From the NCBI GenBank assembly GCA_034509495.1, contig CM067503.1, positions 21,885,161 to 21,949,160 of the forward strand: a stretch of DNA of 64,000 bases. Reading direction: 5' to 3'. Numbering within the stretch: the first letter of the stretch is position 1; every line of letters starts with the position of its first letter. The notes under the pieces were generated by a model, which was given only the letters and a program-made list of their open reading frames with translations, was not told where the DNA came from and ran no database searches. Source of the stretch: Acestrorhynchus altus (Eukaryota > Chordata > Actinopteri > Characiformes > Acestrorhynchidae). Positions 25,691-37,748 of this stretch are shown piece after piece. Position numbers and translations under genes: made by a program.

Positions 25691-26760
25691 ATAAATGTTA
25701 TAGATGTTCTATGTGTAAATAAGTAAACAGAAAATCTGCAAATGTTATATCCTCAGCACACTGCACATAACTTCTATTAATTTACTGAATTTACTAATTA
25801 AAACATCATATTTAAAGTACCATTACTTCAAGCTCCTGAATCTTTGCAAAACACAATTCAAATCGGAACGTAACTTGAATATGGATGAAGTGATTCCATT
25901 TGATGAATGAGGCTTGTGTTGCAGAGCCATTTCCAACAGCTATCACCCAGTAATTACTGAACTGGACATGCAGTCCGAGTTGAGCATTAAGGGACTAAGC
26001 TGGTATAAATCTTTATTGGCCTCTTAAGTTTCTGGTGGGAGTCTTATTAGGTGCTCTACAGGCTTCTCGTCAAAAAAAAAGCCCAAATGTCACCATCATT
26101 GCCCCTCTCTAAATGCCTTTCTTTCGGTGGCCCAGTGACAACCTTTAATATTTGGCCTTGATGTCTACCCAACAGCAGTCTCACAGGAATAAAACACCAA
26201 TGGGCCATAAAGTCATTCCATTCCAGCTTCTATTACTAAGAATGAGAGTCAGAGGTTCTAAATCACTAGAGGCCATGGTGAATGTCTATTAAACAGTGCT
26301 TTAATGAATCATCCACAACCTCTATGTGGCTTTCACCATCAATGTCATCTCTCACACAATGAGCTTTTCAGCTGATACATAATATGAACCTGCTAACCAC
26401 AAACGACTGCTTGCCAATCACAGGGGACCATGACCAGGGCAGCTTAAGTGCTCTCACCGTATTGCTCAGCAATGGACCCAGAGGCATTTACGGTCAGAAA
26501 TGCGAATGCCCTAATCTTTAAACATGTGCAAAGCAAGAACACTCTTTGTGCTAAAAATGCACTGGTTCTTTTAAATGGTTTAGCACAGTAAACTGACCTC
26601 ACTGCATTGAAATTACAGTGACAGGTGATGGAAAATAAGCTGAAACTTGTCATCAAACTCCAACATTTCCAACACATCTATCTGTCTGTTCAGCAGTTCA
26701 GTCCTGGCCATTCACTCTGATGTCATAAAAAGTGCTTCAGGCTAGACTGCTAGAACAAGG
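25691..26760. other. Noncoding DNA; unique complex block 25880-26340
   Basis: The block from 25880 to 26340 is repeat-free, evenly composed and lacks a splice-flanked frame, so it is a conserved-noncoding candidate. The rest shows nothing. Confidence 0.5.
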
Positions 26761-26920
26761 CACAATACAATACAATACAATATTTTATTTTATAAATACA
26801 GGTTCTGTAAATGGTTCTTTGAGCAAAATCATTGAATAACCACTTTAGGTTCCATAAAGAACTTTGTTTGTAACAGTGGGTAAAGTGTAAATGTACAGGA
26901 CCTTTTAAAGGTCTCAACCT
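26761..26920. repeat. Small interspersed repeat of the ggttcc/aagaacc type, preceded by (CAATA)n
   Basis: A short (CAATA)n is followed by atggttctttgagcaaaatc and taggttccataaagaactttg, then accttttaaagg. This matches the general pattern of a palindromic miniature element seen in many fish genomes. Similar ggttc-rich material is scattered at 50950-51330 and 52770-52990. Confidence 0.4.
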
Positions 26921-28114
26921 GTCATCTCATCTCTAGTGGAACGCAGACCCTTCATGAGGGTGGGACAATAGTCCAGACATGGTTTGTTATGGGGCATTTC
27001 TTCTCTGGTTAGTATCTTCTTACATATAAATATATAATATTCTTCGAGGTTCCTGGTAATGGCAGTGCTTAGTTCAATAATATCAATTTGAATACTGGGC
27101 TTGTATAAAGAGACACTGAAAGCCCAGACAGACTGACACACAGGACCTGTGTGTATAATTGGAATTCATTATTAGTGTTCCTAATGGTGCTTTCCTACTT
27201 TCATACAGTTTCAGCATTTCAACTGATCTCAGACTGCCGAGTTCACACTAAAAGCATTGTGGCCAAATGCAACGTGTTCCCTTTAAGGTCTGTTTTAGCA
27301 GAACTGAGTTTGGTTCATTTTCATTGAACTATACTCCCTGAAATAAACACTGCCCACATAAATAACTTTAACTTTTGTATATTTTTACATCATCATTAAC
27401 CAGAGAAGAAAACACCATTTCTAAACAACCATGATAAAAATATTTTCTACTCATATCGTCTTAACTCTATCGTCCTGATTAAAAGCTCTCAATCAATATT
27501 GTAGTTATGAAATCTGAAAGCATATGAATTTGTCTTTATAAGCAATGCTGATTTAGTCAGAGCCTCCTTGAGTCCTTCTTTTAAAGGCCCAATCAGGATG
27601 CTCTGAGTATTGATCGTTTTTCTTTTTGCTCGTGTTGCTGTAGGCATGATGTTTATCATGTTTCTCAGAGCAGACTGCAGAAGTGACAGCATCTTTGATT
27701 TGTTTGTTCCGGAACGACTCCAGCATAGTCATTATTTATCCACGAGTTTGCTGTGATCTCCAATTCTTTTAGTCAAGGCTTGTTCTTTTTGATGCATATG
27801 AATTGAGGTTGATGACCAGTCTGCTCTGAAAACATACTGGTTAGAATGCACACTGCATTTTGGGGTGCAGTATATTTCACCCATATGAATGACAAATACT
27901 CCTTTAATATGAGGGGTTATTCTGCAGTCATGTTTGATGTCTACTGTGTGCTTTTTCAGTTTAGAACAGGAGATGCTAGACAGGACATGGAAATGTTTCC
28001 ACTCAAATCAGTGTGGTTTAGAACATGATATGACAGTTTAGCTGGACTGTGGGGCAGCCATTTTGAGTAATAACTCATAATATATGGTGCAGTACAGTTT
28101 GAAAGTGGAGTATT
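26921..28114. other. Noncoding DNA, no gene seen
   Basis: Unique sequence without exon signals; the short frames lack domains. Confidence 0.6.
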
Positions 28115-28985
28115 ACAAAGCAGGATGCGCAGATCTGCCGCTTATCTGGGTCTGGGTCATGGGGGCAACAGCCTAAGCAAAGAGGCCAAGACCTCCTTCT
28201 CTCCAGCCACCTCTTCCAGCTCTTCTGGGGGCATTCCAAGGAAACCAAGAAATATAATCTCTCCAGTGTATCCTGGGTCTTTCCCAGGGCCTACTCTTAG
28301 TCAGACATGCCCAGAACACTTCACAAGGGAGACAACCAGGAGGCATCTGAACCAGTTGCCCAACCACCTCAGCTGGCTTCTCTCCCAGATGACAGAACTC
28401 CTCACCTTATCTCTAAGGGAAAGTTTAGCAATCCTGTGGAGAAAGCTCATTTCAGCCACTTGTACTCGGGATCTAAGTCACTACCCAAAACCTGTAGCCA
28501 TAGGTGAGAGTTGGAATGTAGATTGACTGGTAAATTGAGAGTCTTGCCTGTTGGCTCAGCTCCTTCTTCACCACAACAGACATGCTCAGAGTCCACAACA
28601 CTGCAGATGCTGAACTGATCCACCCATCAACCTCCTGCTCTAACAAAATCCAGAGGTACTTAAACTCCTCCACTTGAGGCAGGAACTTATTCACAGCCCA
28701 GAGAGGGCATTCCACCCTTTTCTGACTAAGGACTATGGTCTCAGATTTTGAAAGGATGATTTTCATCTCAGCAGCTCTAGAGCTGGAGGTCCTGGCTTGG
28801 TGAAGCCACCAGGACGACATCATCCGCAAAAAGCAGACGTGAAATCCTAAAGCCACAGAATCTGACACGTTCCACCTTGATAACAAGTCTGACTTACCAC
28901 CTGCCATGTGAAAAAAGCTCCTGCTGTGTTTGTACAGGGGCTGGATGGGCCGTAGCAGTGAGCCCAGTACCCCATAGTCCTGAAT
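28115..28985 (-). mobile_element. RTE/Rex3-like LINE, C-terminal part, degraded
   Basis: The minus-strand frame at 28473-28907 has SKSETIVLSQKRVECPLWAV, then KFLPQVEEFKYLWILLEQE and VVVKKELSQQARLSIYQSIY, which are conserved blocks downstream of the reverse transcriptase centre in fish RTE-type LINEs. A second minus frame at 28173-28367 holds the end (MPPGCLPCEVFWACL, then RIHWRDYISW). The FADD box itself is distorted (near 28815). Stops and shifts make it inactive; the 5' part is missing. Confidence 0.85.
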
Positions 28986-28989
28986 TTCT

Positions 28990-29480
28990 CAATTAATATT
29001 TGGAACATGGGTCACAAATCAAATGACTGCTTAAAAGGATCACATTTGGGCATGCCAAAAGCCATAGTGGGAAGGAAGTAGCTACATTTGCGGGTGTACG
29101 GAAGCCTACAGTCATAAGGGTCTACCAGCAGTGGCAAAGATTTCAGTGCCACTTTGCCCACTGAAACTGGGCAATTTGTGAACAGAAGTGAGCTCTGGCA
29201 CGCCACTCTGCTCCATATGTTTATAGTATGTGATTCCTTGCAGAGTGTTGTTAAAGAAATTAGTTGTGAAGGACCTGCATTGACTTGTAGATTCAATTGT
29301 CAGTTGCCAATCATTAACATCTGCTTTGCAACCCATTTTCTACACGTCACACAAGACTTTTACTACACTGTAACACTTCGATCTATGAAGCCTTTAGCAC
29401 ACAGCACAAGTATTTATAGCCTGATTGTCCTTGTGTATCACCATCTGCAGGAGCCTGAAACCCAACACTGGTGACAGTCA
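28990..29480. mobile_element. Two Tc1-like N-terminal fragments joined tail to tail
   Basis: The left part (29020-29140, plus) reads FGHAKSHSGKEVATFAGVRK, then PTVIRVYQQWQ, a helix-turn-helix. The right part (29480 down to about 29165, minus) starts with a 5' untranslated region, MGCKADVNDWQL (29336 downward), and the second helix-turn-helix (VNAGPSQLISLTTL, INIWSRVACQSS). A matching arrangement lies at 30735-31445. No complete transposase remains. Confidence 0.6.
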
Positions 29481-30734
29481 AAGTCCAGCGTTAGCAGTGT
29501 CAGCCAAACCACATTCATAATGAACCATTTGCATCAGATTTCTTGCCAAATTATTCCTTAAAACAAAAGTGTTAAATCACTAAATCACAAAACCTTTTAA
29601 TTATAGCTTTTGATGGTGCCTAAAAAAATCAGAAAAGCACTACACATGTGTAGTTAATTATCTGGTAGTAGTTTATGATTAAGTTGTGTTTTATATTACA
29701 TACATTTCTGAATGCATCATGTATTAAAACGATTGTACAAATGGAACAAATGAAAAGTGAAAATGGAGCAATAATTTTTGCATAATATATTAACACTAAG
29801 TTATAGTGATATATGGTATCAATTTTTGGCCCAAGGATAATGTACATACACCCAAAGGCATGTGTCTCTAGAATTGTACTGGAGATATTCATATTCGTGC
29901 ACACGCACATATGCACACCTACACCCACATAATCCCAAAGGAACATGGCTCTAGGGCTTCACTCAACTTGAGACACTGACACGCATTCCATGCATTCTCA
30001 TATGCGTGTGCGGGATTCCAGTATGTGTGTACATATGAATGACTCCTGCTGTCTTTTATAAATGCACCATAGGTTGATCTTTATGATGAATCCTGTACCT
30101 TTTCAGATTGTGGATGATGCACTGCATGTACCTTCCATCATGTCTAAGGAAGCAGCAAAGGAAGGACTAGCAGCAATTTCTTCACAGCCAACAGCCTTAC
30201 AGCAGTGCCTCCAGCTATGGTGAACAATAACACATCAATTGGCAACTGGGGGCTTATTAATAGTGTCTTTGCTTGACTTAAAGCATAAACCATAAGAGGT
30301 TAAAAAAAGGCTTTATGGTCTGATCTGAATCTCATAAAGTGAAACAAACTCTTGCTTGAGGCATTTTTGGCCTTGCAGAGAATTTTAATGTAACTCAAAT
30401 ATTAATACAGTGAATTGTTACTCATCTGTTACTATGCTATATGTGTTTCCAAAGATGTACCCATTGTAACCCCACTAGCCAAAAAATAAGGAAGAAGTAA
30501 ATACAGGTTCCTTCTCCTGGTATGGTGCCTTGTCAAGGCGAGGAGGCTTTTGTGCATCAGAGAAGCAGAGAGGTATGCTGCCTGGAGTCTTAACTCCTTC
30601 AGGGTCTCCCATGGCAGAAAAGTCTTAGCCGAGGTGCTAGACTAAACCTTCCTCCTATATTGAGCAGCAGCAATATAGGATGGATGATCATGAACATGAC
30701 AATGGCAAAGACATCAATTTAACTGTGCAGAAGA
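29481..30734. other. Noncoding DNA, no gene seen
   Basis: Mostly AT-rich unique DNA. The segment 30520-30660 (gccttgtcaaggcgaggagg, then tcttagccgaggtgctagac) looks like part of an interspersed repeat I cannot place. Confidence 0.5.
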
Positions 30735-31445
30735 AGTAGTACAGTGGAGAAAATGGGTTGCAAAGCAGATCTTAATAAATGGCAAAAATGATTGCATTTG
30801 GAAGTACCAAAGTGCCATCTGTGAGTTTGCCAAAGTATCGATGTATCATACAGGTCTACCAGCAGTTGCAGAAATCCCAGTTTACAGGACATTGTCATCA
30901 GAATTATGGCCAAAAGATGAACCTGACAGACAGGGACTGCCAATATGTTTACGGGTTTTGAACAAAAACTGCTTCCCATGCAAGAATTGCTTCTAAAAGT
31001 CAATGCAGATCCTTCACAACCAATTTCTGAAACAACACTCCATGGTGAAATGTGTGCCATGAACATATGGAGCAGAGTGACATGCAAAAAGCTTTTGCTC
31101 AGTTTTGTGTTTCAGAAACAATTCTGATGAGAATTTCTTGTAGACCAGGTATTCAGCCTCCGTTGGTAGAAGTATGAGCGCATGCTTCCATACATACACC
31201 TATAAATGTAGCAACTTCCTTCACACTATGACCTTTGGCACACTGTTAAACAATCATTAGCATTTGCTTTGTGACCATTGAACACAGATTGAAACATTGA
31301 ATGAGACATTCACTGCATTGTACCATCTCTTCACAAAATGCTGTCACACACCCCACAGGTATTTATAACCCAATCATGGTACATGTACAACATCATCTTC
31401 AGGAGTAGGAAGTTACTACTGCCATAGACACACAGGGTGACTATT
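30735..31445. mobile_element. Second tail-to-tail pair of the same Tc1-like family
   Basis: The plus part (30750-31130) starts atgggttgcaaagcag, the family start codon region (cf. minus 29336), and reads KYRCIIQVYQQLQKSQ, LTDRDCQYV and VNADPSQPISETTLHGEM, then MNIWSRVTCKKLLLS in shifted frames. The minus part (31445 down to 31135) repeats the family's 5' leader and the block with GHSVKEVATF. Both halves carry stops. Confidence 0.65.
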
Positions 31446-31469
31446 TGTTTTCCAGTGAACTTGTAATGG

Positions 31470-31715
31470 ACACTTTGGAGTAGCTGCACATGTGCCTAAG
31501 GTCACCATTCCCAATGCTGAGCATGGGCTATAAGGGTATACATTCTCTCAACAATGAGCTGTGGAACAGTATTCTCTTTAGTAAAGGCACTCCACCCAAT
31601 ACTTCTGAGGTTACAGTGGCAAAACTGATCATCTGACATCAGTACCTGACCTTACTAATGCCATCATGGGCCTGAACGCAATCTAATATAAAGTCTTCCC
31701 AGAAAAGTAGAGGTT
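31470..31715 (+). mobile_element. Tc1-like remnant (family D)
   Basis: Deleted plus-strand copy. It keeps ctgagcatgggctataaggg, caatgagctgtggaacagt, catcagtacctgaccttactaatgc and the final ataaagtcttcccagaa. The same pieces are in the copy at 61870-62235. The catalytic middle is missing. Confidence 0.6.
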
Positions 31716-33253
31716 TATATTAAAATATGAAGATACTACTATACTTTAATTCAGATGAAACACTAGAAGAGTAGGTATTTACAGACATCTGGATTTAGCT
31801 TATTCTTGGACTGAACAGCTGTCTGAATGGAGTCCAGGACTCCTGGTCAAGGTCTAATCCCTGCTCAGGAAGCCGACCGATAGTGTATTTCCATATTAAG
31901 ATAAAATATGCAAAATACATATAAATACAAATAAATGTACAACACTCTGCAGGATTTACTAAGAGTTAAACCTCAAGCCCTCGCAGATCATGGTTATCAA
32001 CCACAACTTTATATCCCTAGACACACAAAATTAAAACAAACATAGAACACAACAGAAAAACAGGGCTACTGTGCTACATTTGTGTGGAGGACTTCGTATG
32101 AAGCTCCTCCCTCTTGTAATCTAACATCTAATAATTTCCTTATGCAGGGACAATATATTTTTCAAGCAGGACTTCTGACACATTTTGTCTGACAATGAAG
32201 GCAGTGACAGACATAAGTGTAAATATCAGCAGTACCCATACTCCAGTTACGAAATCCAAATACAAAATGGTCACTGGACATGCCAATGGAAAAGTAGACA
32301 GATATTAATACTATACAAGTATAAGCACTTAACAGTCCCCCAAGTCTGTATGTTGTTGACATCTCACAGTCCAACAAGGTGTAAGGCCAAGTTCAAAGGT
32401 GATAAACATATTATCTAAGACTAAGTCAATACCTTCACCTTGAGAGCAGCCTGTCAACTGCTAAGTAACATAGCAAGATCCTTTATCATCAACAGCTGAT
32501 TCTTCTCGCTCCTTTCCCTGTGTAGGATTTTATGATTTTGCAGGAGGATCAGACAGCCTAGCTCTGCCTCCTGGACACATTTCGAGTGATGTAAATTCCT
32601 CAACAGAACCAACCTCCGCAGTTCCTTCACGAAAAGCTTTCTCTGGGAATCCGGTTGAGATTATTCTAGGTGACAGCGCATGTTAGCAGATCAAAGGCAG
32701 ACACTCAAGCAAAATTATTATTCTTTATAACGTCTTCAGTCAATGTGGCATGCTGGCGCACCTCTAACATTTAGCACACGTAGGAGGTGGCCCACGATTT
32801 TACGAGCTGATGTAAAAGTAGTCACTTCCATTCTTTGAAGAAGTTTATTAAAGCAAACGATTAGATACGTTTCAGTTGTTTGGTACACACAGGAGGAGGA
32901 TTTGAAGAGGGCCTCTAACTGGATCATTATGTATCTGCTGTAATCTCTGGAACATACACTGTTTTTTCACTGTGTGAAATAAGAAAGGCACAAAATTGAG
33001 TCATAGGACTTGCCTTAATATGAGTTCTGTCTAAATGTGGGAAATAAATAAATAAATAAATATCTAAAACACCCCCAGTTGATTTATCATTGGCGGGTGC
33101 CTTGAGATTTGAGCTGACAGAGATGCGTGTTTCTGAGGCTTATCTAGGCCACTGCCGTGCAAATAGAGCAAAGAGGGAGACGGCTCTCCACAGAGACAGG
33201 GCAGGGAGTGTGTGTGTGCATGTACATGTGTGACAAACAGGTGTTCAGCTTAC
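31716..33253. other. Noncoding DNA of the tpk1 last intron, no exon found
   Basis: No frame with acceptor and stop matching the tpk1 C-terminus (expected ...STSNTYDG...) was found. 32430-32940 is balanced, unique sequence; (AAAT)n lies at 33040-33062. Confidence 0.55.
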
Positions 33254-33365
33254 CCAGGTTCCATTTGAGCCCAGTGGTGGTGGTGACACAAGGGCTGCCC
33301 ACTGGGACCAAACCACACCAGCTGCCCTCCAGACCCGTGTTCACACACAGCCTATGCTGCCTGCC
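33254..33365 (-). CDS. tpk1: tpk1 coding exon (thiamine-binding beta domain)
   Basis: This 112-base exon follows the acceptor ttgctcttccag. It reads GRQHRLCVNTGLEGSWCGLV, then PVGSPCVTTTTGLKWNL, plus the first base (G) of a split codon before donor gtaag. It matches the vertebrate stretch [22 protein letters not shown]...TTTGLKWNL of the C-terminal beta-sandwich that forms the thiamine pocket at the dimer interface. By my comparison the fish loop before TTTGLKWNL is one residue shorter than in mammals. An open frame continues past the donor into intron, but that extension (rich in Cys and His) is not family-like. The final exon was not found downstream. Confidence 0.95.
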
Positions 33366-36237
33366 CTGGAAGAGCAACCCAACAGCTTCAAACAAACATC
33401 AGTGAGCAAACTTATCACTTACAGCATTCATTCTAATCTGCATATCAATATCTATCAAACTTGCTGCTGTAATAATACCTAAAATACACCTAACATTCAG
33501 AGTAACTGAAGGTAATGTCAGTTTAGCATTCATTGATATTCCATGTTCAGTACTGTGATGTTATTTTCATACTTACCGAGGCCTTAAATTTGAATATTAT
33601 TTGACATGTAATGTTTTAAATGACTTTCAGAAATCTTCTTAAAATGATAGTGAAACTCAACTCTGCACAGAAAATGTAGAGACACCATCACTGATGCAAT
33701 TTTTGGAGAAATATATTCAAAACATTTCAAAAACGTTCATTTTACTCTTTAATTAGGAGTGGATAATTGTGAATATTGTCAGTGCTTAAAGAGGACTGAT
33801 CAACTGCATGTTTCAAAGAGTGTAATTAGTCCTGTTTGACTGGATGAAGTACAATGAAATTTTAATAAAAATCATTGTAGAGGAATGGTAAAGTATTTGA
33901 ATAGCAGTTTTTATAGAATCTGCTGCTTTGAATACATTTAATCTGTAGACGTTTAAGGAAAGCTGCAATATAGAATGGAAATATGTGTTACTGGATTACC
34001 TGGAAAAAGTTGCTTAACTTGCTTATTTAAAAAGCTTGTTTCAATCTATTTGAACTTTGCTATTAATTGCTATTAACAGTTTTACCTACATGATTCTGTT
34101 GTTAATTTTATTGGGAAGCACTTTAAGCTGCATTTGTAATGTAACAAACATGCCATATAAATAAAGATGATGATGATGATGATTATTATTATTATTATTG
34201 TTGTTATTATTATTATTATTGTTGTTATTATTATTAATTTATTTTTTATTATTATTATAAATGTGTGTAGTTAACCCACAGTTGCCATTAAATGTGTGTA
34301 AGACACAGGCTTTTGTTTCAAAACAGTGGTTTTGTGGCTTGGTGGTAGTTGTTGTCCATAAATAGTGTGAAATAATATTTTTACCCTATTGTCAGCCCGA
34401 ACTACAGTGACTCTTTAGGCTACTAAATATCCTTTTAAAGAGGTGGCACAAGCCATATCATGTAAGAAACATGTGAGCTATATGACAGCTGACAGTTCTT
34501 CCATTGCAGTATAATGTCATACTGTGACATTCCAGCTTTGTGTCAATCATCCATTTGAAGAGGTGTAAACATCAGCTCATTCACACCTCATCTTCCAGCG
34601 CCCCCCAAGCAGTGGCTTAATTAGCCATGTAGCACTGCTCACCTGAGTGCTCCAACATTTAACACAAATGCTCTCTGATACACAGAGTCTTCACCATCTC
34701 ACCACCCCCTGAAGCGCTCTTCACCACACGGCTCTGAATAACATTCAATAAACTATGTGCAAATCCAATTAGCACTTCGGAACGCCAGCACACGTGTATA
34801 TAAACACAATGCTAGAAGATATTCTAAGGCCTTTCTAAGCTAAATCTAATTAGCACCTTCCATATTAGACCTTAACTACAAAGAAACCCTAAGTAAAGGT
34901 ATGACAAAAATCTCAGAAACGGTTATGAAAGCATCTCCATTACAAAGTTAGACAAAAACAGAAGTAGGCAGGCGAAACTAAAAAAGTCACTTATAACGTG
35001 TTTTATGGACCAATTTCCAATCATAATATAGTGCCTCATGACCATCATCTGACTTCTTATAGTCTTTTAGAATTAAACAGGCTGCATTTGGTACTGTGTC
35101 CTTTAAGATTTATCATCTGTTCTGTTCCATCCTCCAAGGAGCTGAACTGCTATAGGCCGAAAAGCCTGGTATATTTGTAAACATTGTTTTATGTGACAAC
35201 AGAAAAAACAATGAATTTAAGATAAATCACTCAGTTCTGAAAGTCTGATGACGTGAATGGAGAAGGTAGAGCATATCTAGATAACTAGCTACTTCTTAGG
35301 GTACCATTGAACTTGACAGCCTAACAAGCAACAGATATGTCTGTTTCACTGGAGCTTCAGAACTGAGCCATTTCTCTGGGTAAGGATGTTCTTCTATCAG
35401 TTTCCCCTCCAAATATGGTAAGAGCAGATTAACTTTGGGATGAATGTTTTGAATGTAGCAGCAACTCCTCTTCTTAAGGGTAGATAAAAGTTATATGCAA
35501 GTTATAAATAAAACACTCCTATCTTTTAGTATTGTGTTCAAGTTAAATCCTCCTCTTCTTCATCTTATAGTGAAACCCTCTAACTGAGCATTGCTTGTTT
35601 TGTATGTTTATTATGACTGGAATTTAAAGCAATGTAGCTATTGTTGCAAATTCTAACACAAAGGCAGAAGAAACAAACTCTTGAAAGTGGCAACAAGGTA
35701 AATGTTCTTTGACTGTTATGTAGCTTGGTAGCAATAGCTAAATGTAAACAAAAAGTAAACTAGTTACTTTGCTTGCCTGAATGTTTTCATTGTAGCCCTT
35801 TTCATTGCTGTAAAATCTCTATAATGCACAGGCTATACTAATTTACAAATAGTACTATGCTGTTGTCTGTCAACTGGCTTAAACCATACTTGTCTGAAAG
35901 AAAAAAGGTAAATATAGTGGATGTACACAAACAAAACACAGATAATCTACCGATTCACACCACAAAGCTATTAGGATCACGTTGATCCTGATGTGTTGGG
36001 AAAGGTCATGACAGAATTTTCTCTCTCAAGCTTGCATCTTTTTTGAGCAACATCAAGTGGCCCCATGTTTGGGAAAGGCTGAGTGCAGAAATATCCATTT
36101 AGAAACCTTTGTACTGACTGGCTTTCAGAGACTGGCCTGGTTTGAGCTCCTCTGTGTCCTTCGGGCTGCACCACACCTCAAAAATCCCCAAAATCACACC
36201 ATCAACAGTCAATGGAAAATGATCCAACAGCTCAGCT

Positions 36238-36239
<2 letters not shown>
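33366..36239. other. tpk1 intron, noncoding
   Basis: Contains a mixed (GAT)n(TTA)n array at 34165-34258, a complex unique block at about 34540-34860, and a short plus-strand trace of a LINE near 35870-35950 (NWLKPYLSERKK). No host exon seen. Confidence 0.55.
34165..34258. repeat. Trinucleotide array (GAT)n(TTA)n with TTG interruptions
   Basis: GAT units change into ATT/TTG units over about 90 bases, imperfect. Confidence 0.93.

Positions 36240-36314
<75 letters not shown>
36240..36314. repeat. (AC)37 microsatellite
   Basis: About 75 bases of uninterrupted AC. Confidence 0.96.
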
Positions 36315-36317
<3 letters not shown>

Positions 36318-36879
36318 TGTTTGTGAGTTAAATGAGTGTTTCCACATACCAGGTTTTAGCAAATTTTACAACCTGAATGGAAAAAGACCAAAACTGACTG
36401 TATAAACAGAGAAGCTAGAATACTTCAAATTGCAATTCAAAATGCAAAAAAAGAATAAGGGAAAAGTATTTTCCAAAGTAAAAATTTTTTCTAATAATAC
36501 AGTTGCTTTACAGAAGTCAGTTGATTTTACTGAAAGTAAATACAGAAAGTTAACCTGAAGATGCAAAACACCCCTAACACTGAAAAAACAGAAAGGCCAG
36601 ATTAGATCTGTCATTTAATTAAAGCCTACCCAGATCTGCATCAACAATCTCTGTACAAATGAAACCACAACTTCAGTGCAGGGATAAACTGTCAACAATG
36701 GTGGAGGTATGTATGACTGCCAGTGAAACTGGGTCCATAAGAGTTTCACAATAAAAAAGTGTACAGAACTACAAAATACTCAAATAACACAAAACATACT
36801 GCAAACACAACAAAAGAGCTTTTTACTGCAAAGAATGGAATATCCTTTAATGGCAATGAGTCCACTTAGGCAGCGTTTC

Positions 36880-36990
36880 CCTACTGACAGCCAAACTGAA
36901 AGCAGAAACAAGAAGCAACTGAAGATAGCTGAAGTAAATGCCTGGCAAAGCACCTCAAGGGAAAATCCCAGGTCAAGCTTTTATTGTCAT
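36880..36990 (+). mobile_element. Short Tc1-like C-terminal fragment, tentative
   Basis: Plus-strand reading ESRNKKQLKIAEVNAWQSTS is like the C-terminal transposase block of a Tc1-like family (NKQQLKEAAVKAWQS type). Only about 110 bases remain, opposite in orientation to the related piece at 37310-37745. Confidence 0.45.
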
Positions 36991-37071
36991 TTAATCTGTG
37001 TACTGGTGCACAGTGGAGCGATATTATGTTCCTCCAGGACCATGCTGCAAAACAGGGCAACACAACACTAT

Positions 37072-37255
37072 AGGAGGTGTGTTAAAAAAATATCAAACAT
37101 CTTTTCATAAAAAATATTTATTAATACAAAATTTTAAGGAGTAGCAGGAGTTATTCAAACTTTTCTGTAATTTTGTCAAAAACCAAAAAATCCAATGGTG
37201 CTCACTTACACTTCATGACTCATGGGCAGTAATCTTGTGATTGACTCTGCCGTTG
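37072..37255 (-). mobile_element. mariner remnant with internal deletion
   Basis: It begins aggaggtgtgttaaaaaaatatc, then ttcataaaaaatatttatt (the same terminus as 63057-63100), and jumps to gtcaaaaaccaaaaaatccaatggtgctcactta (matching 63430-63462). The whole catalytic domain is gone, leaving a mini-mariner. Confidence 0.75.
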
Positions 37256-37309
37256 CAGAATATTCCACTTCTTTGCCTTAAAAACCTCCTGTTAAAAAAC
37301 TCCTCCAGT

Positions 37310-37748
37310 ATGTTTTGGGTCACTGTCCATCTGTACTCTGTAGCACCATCCAATCGATCTTGCAACCTGAATTTGGTTAAATCTGAGCAGAAAGTATATC
37401 CCTTTACACTTCAGAATTTATCTGGCTGCTTCTATCTTCTGTCACATAATCAATAAACACTAGTGACCCAGTACCATTGGAAGCATGCCCATACCATTGC
37501 ACTGCCTCCACTATGTTTTAAAGAGATTGTGATGTGTACATTCTTCTTCCCATCATTCCTGTACAGGTTGATCTTAGTTTTATTGGTTCAAAGAATGCTG
37601 TTGAATTGGCTTAAAGTCTAATGTAGTCTAGTCTAAGTCTATTTGGCCTTTCTATTTTTGTGGCTGATTAATAGTTGCACCTTGTGGTGAAATTCTGTAT
37701 TTGCTCTCACGAAGACGTCTCTTTAAGGTATAGTTAGAAACTGATATA
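37310..37748 (-). mobile_element. Tc1-like remnant (family C)
   Basis: Minus-strand noncoding copy: tgttttgggtcactgtccatctg, then agcaccatccaatcgatcttgc, cagaatttatctggctgcttc, ataatcaataaacactagtgacccagtaccattgg, acattcttcttcccatcattcctgtacaggttgatctta. These are the complement of conserved transposase coding blocks (e.g. the DDE-domain stretch around the last). No open frame. Confidence 0.65.

Noticed and set aside
28125..28526. A 133-codon plus-strand frame
   Set aside because: It is the antisense shadow of the RTE-like LINE, whose conserved blocks are on the minus strand.
1..33253. Search for the last tpk1 exon (antisense of an NTYDG...DHPLLWTM type sequence)
   Set aside because: Nothing matching was found by eye; it may be beyond the window or too diverged for manual detection.
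33144..33395. An 83-codon open frame read as one small Cys/His-containing protein
   Set aside because: It is the tpk1 exon 33365-33254 read through its acceptor and donor into intron; only the inner part matches the family.
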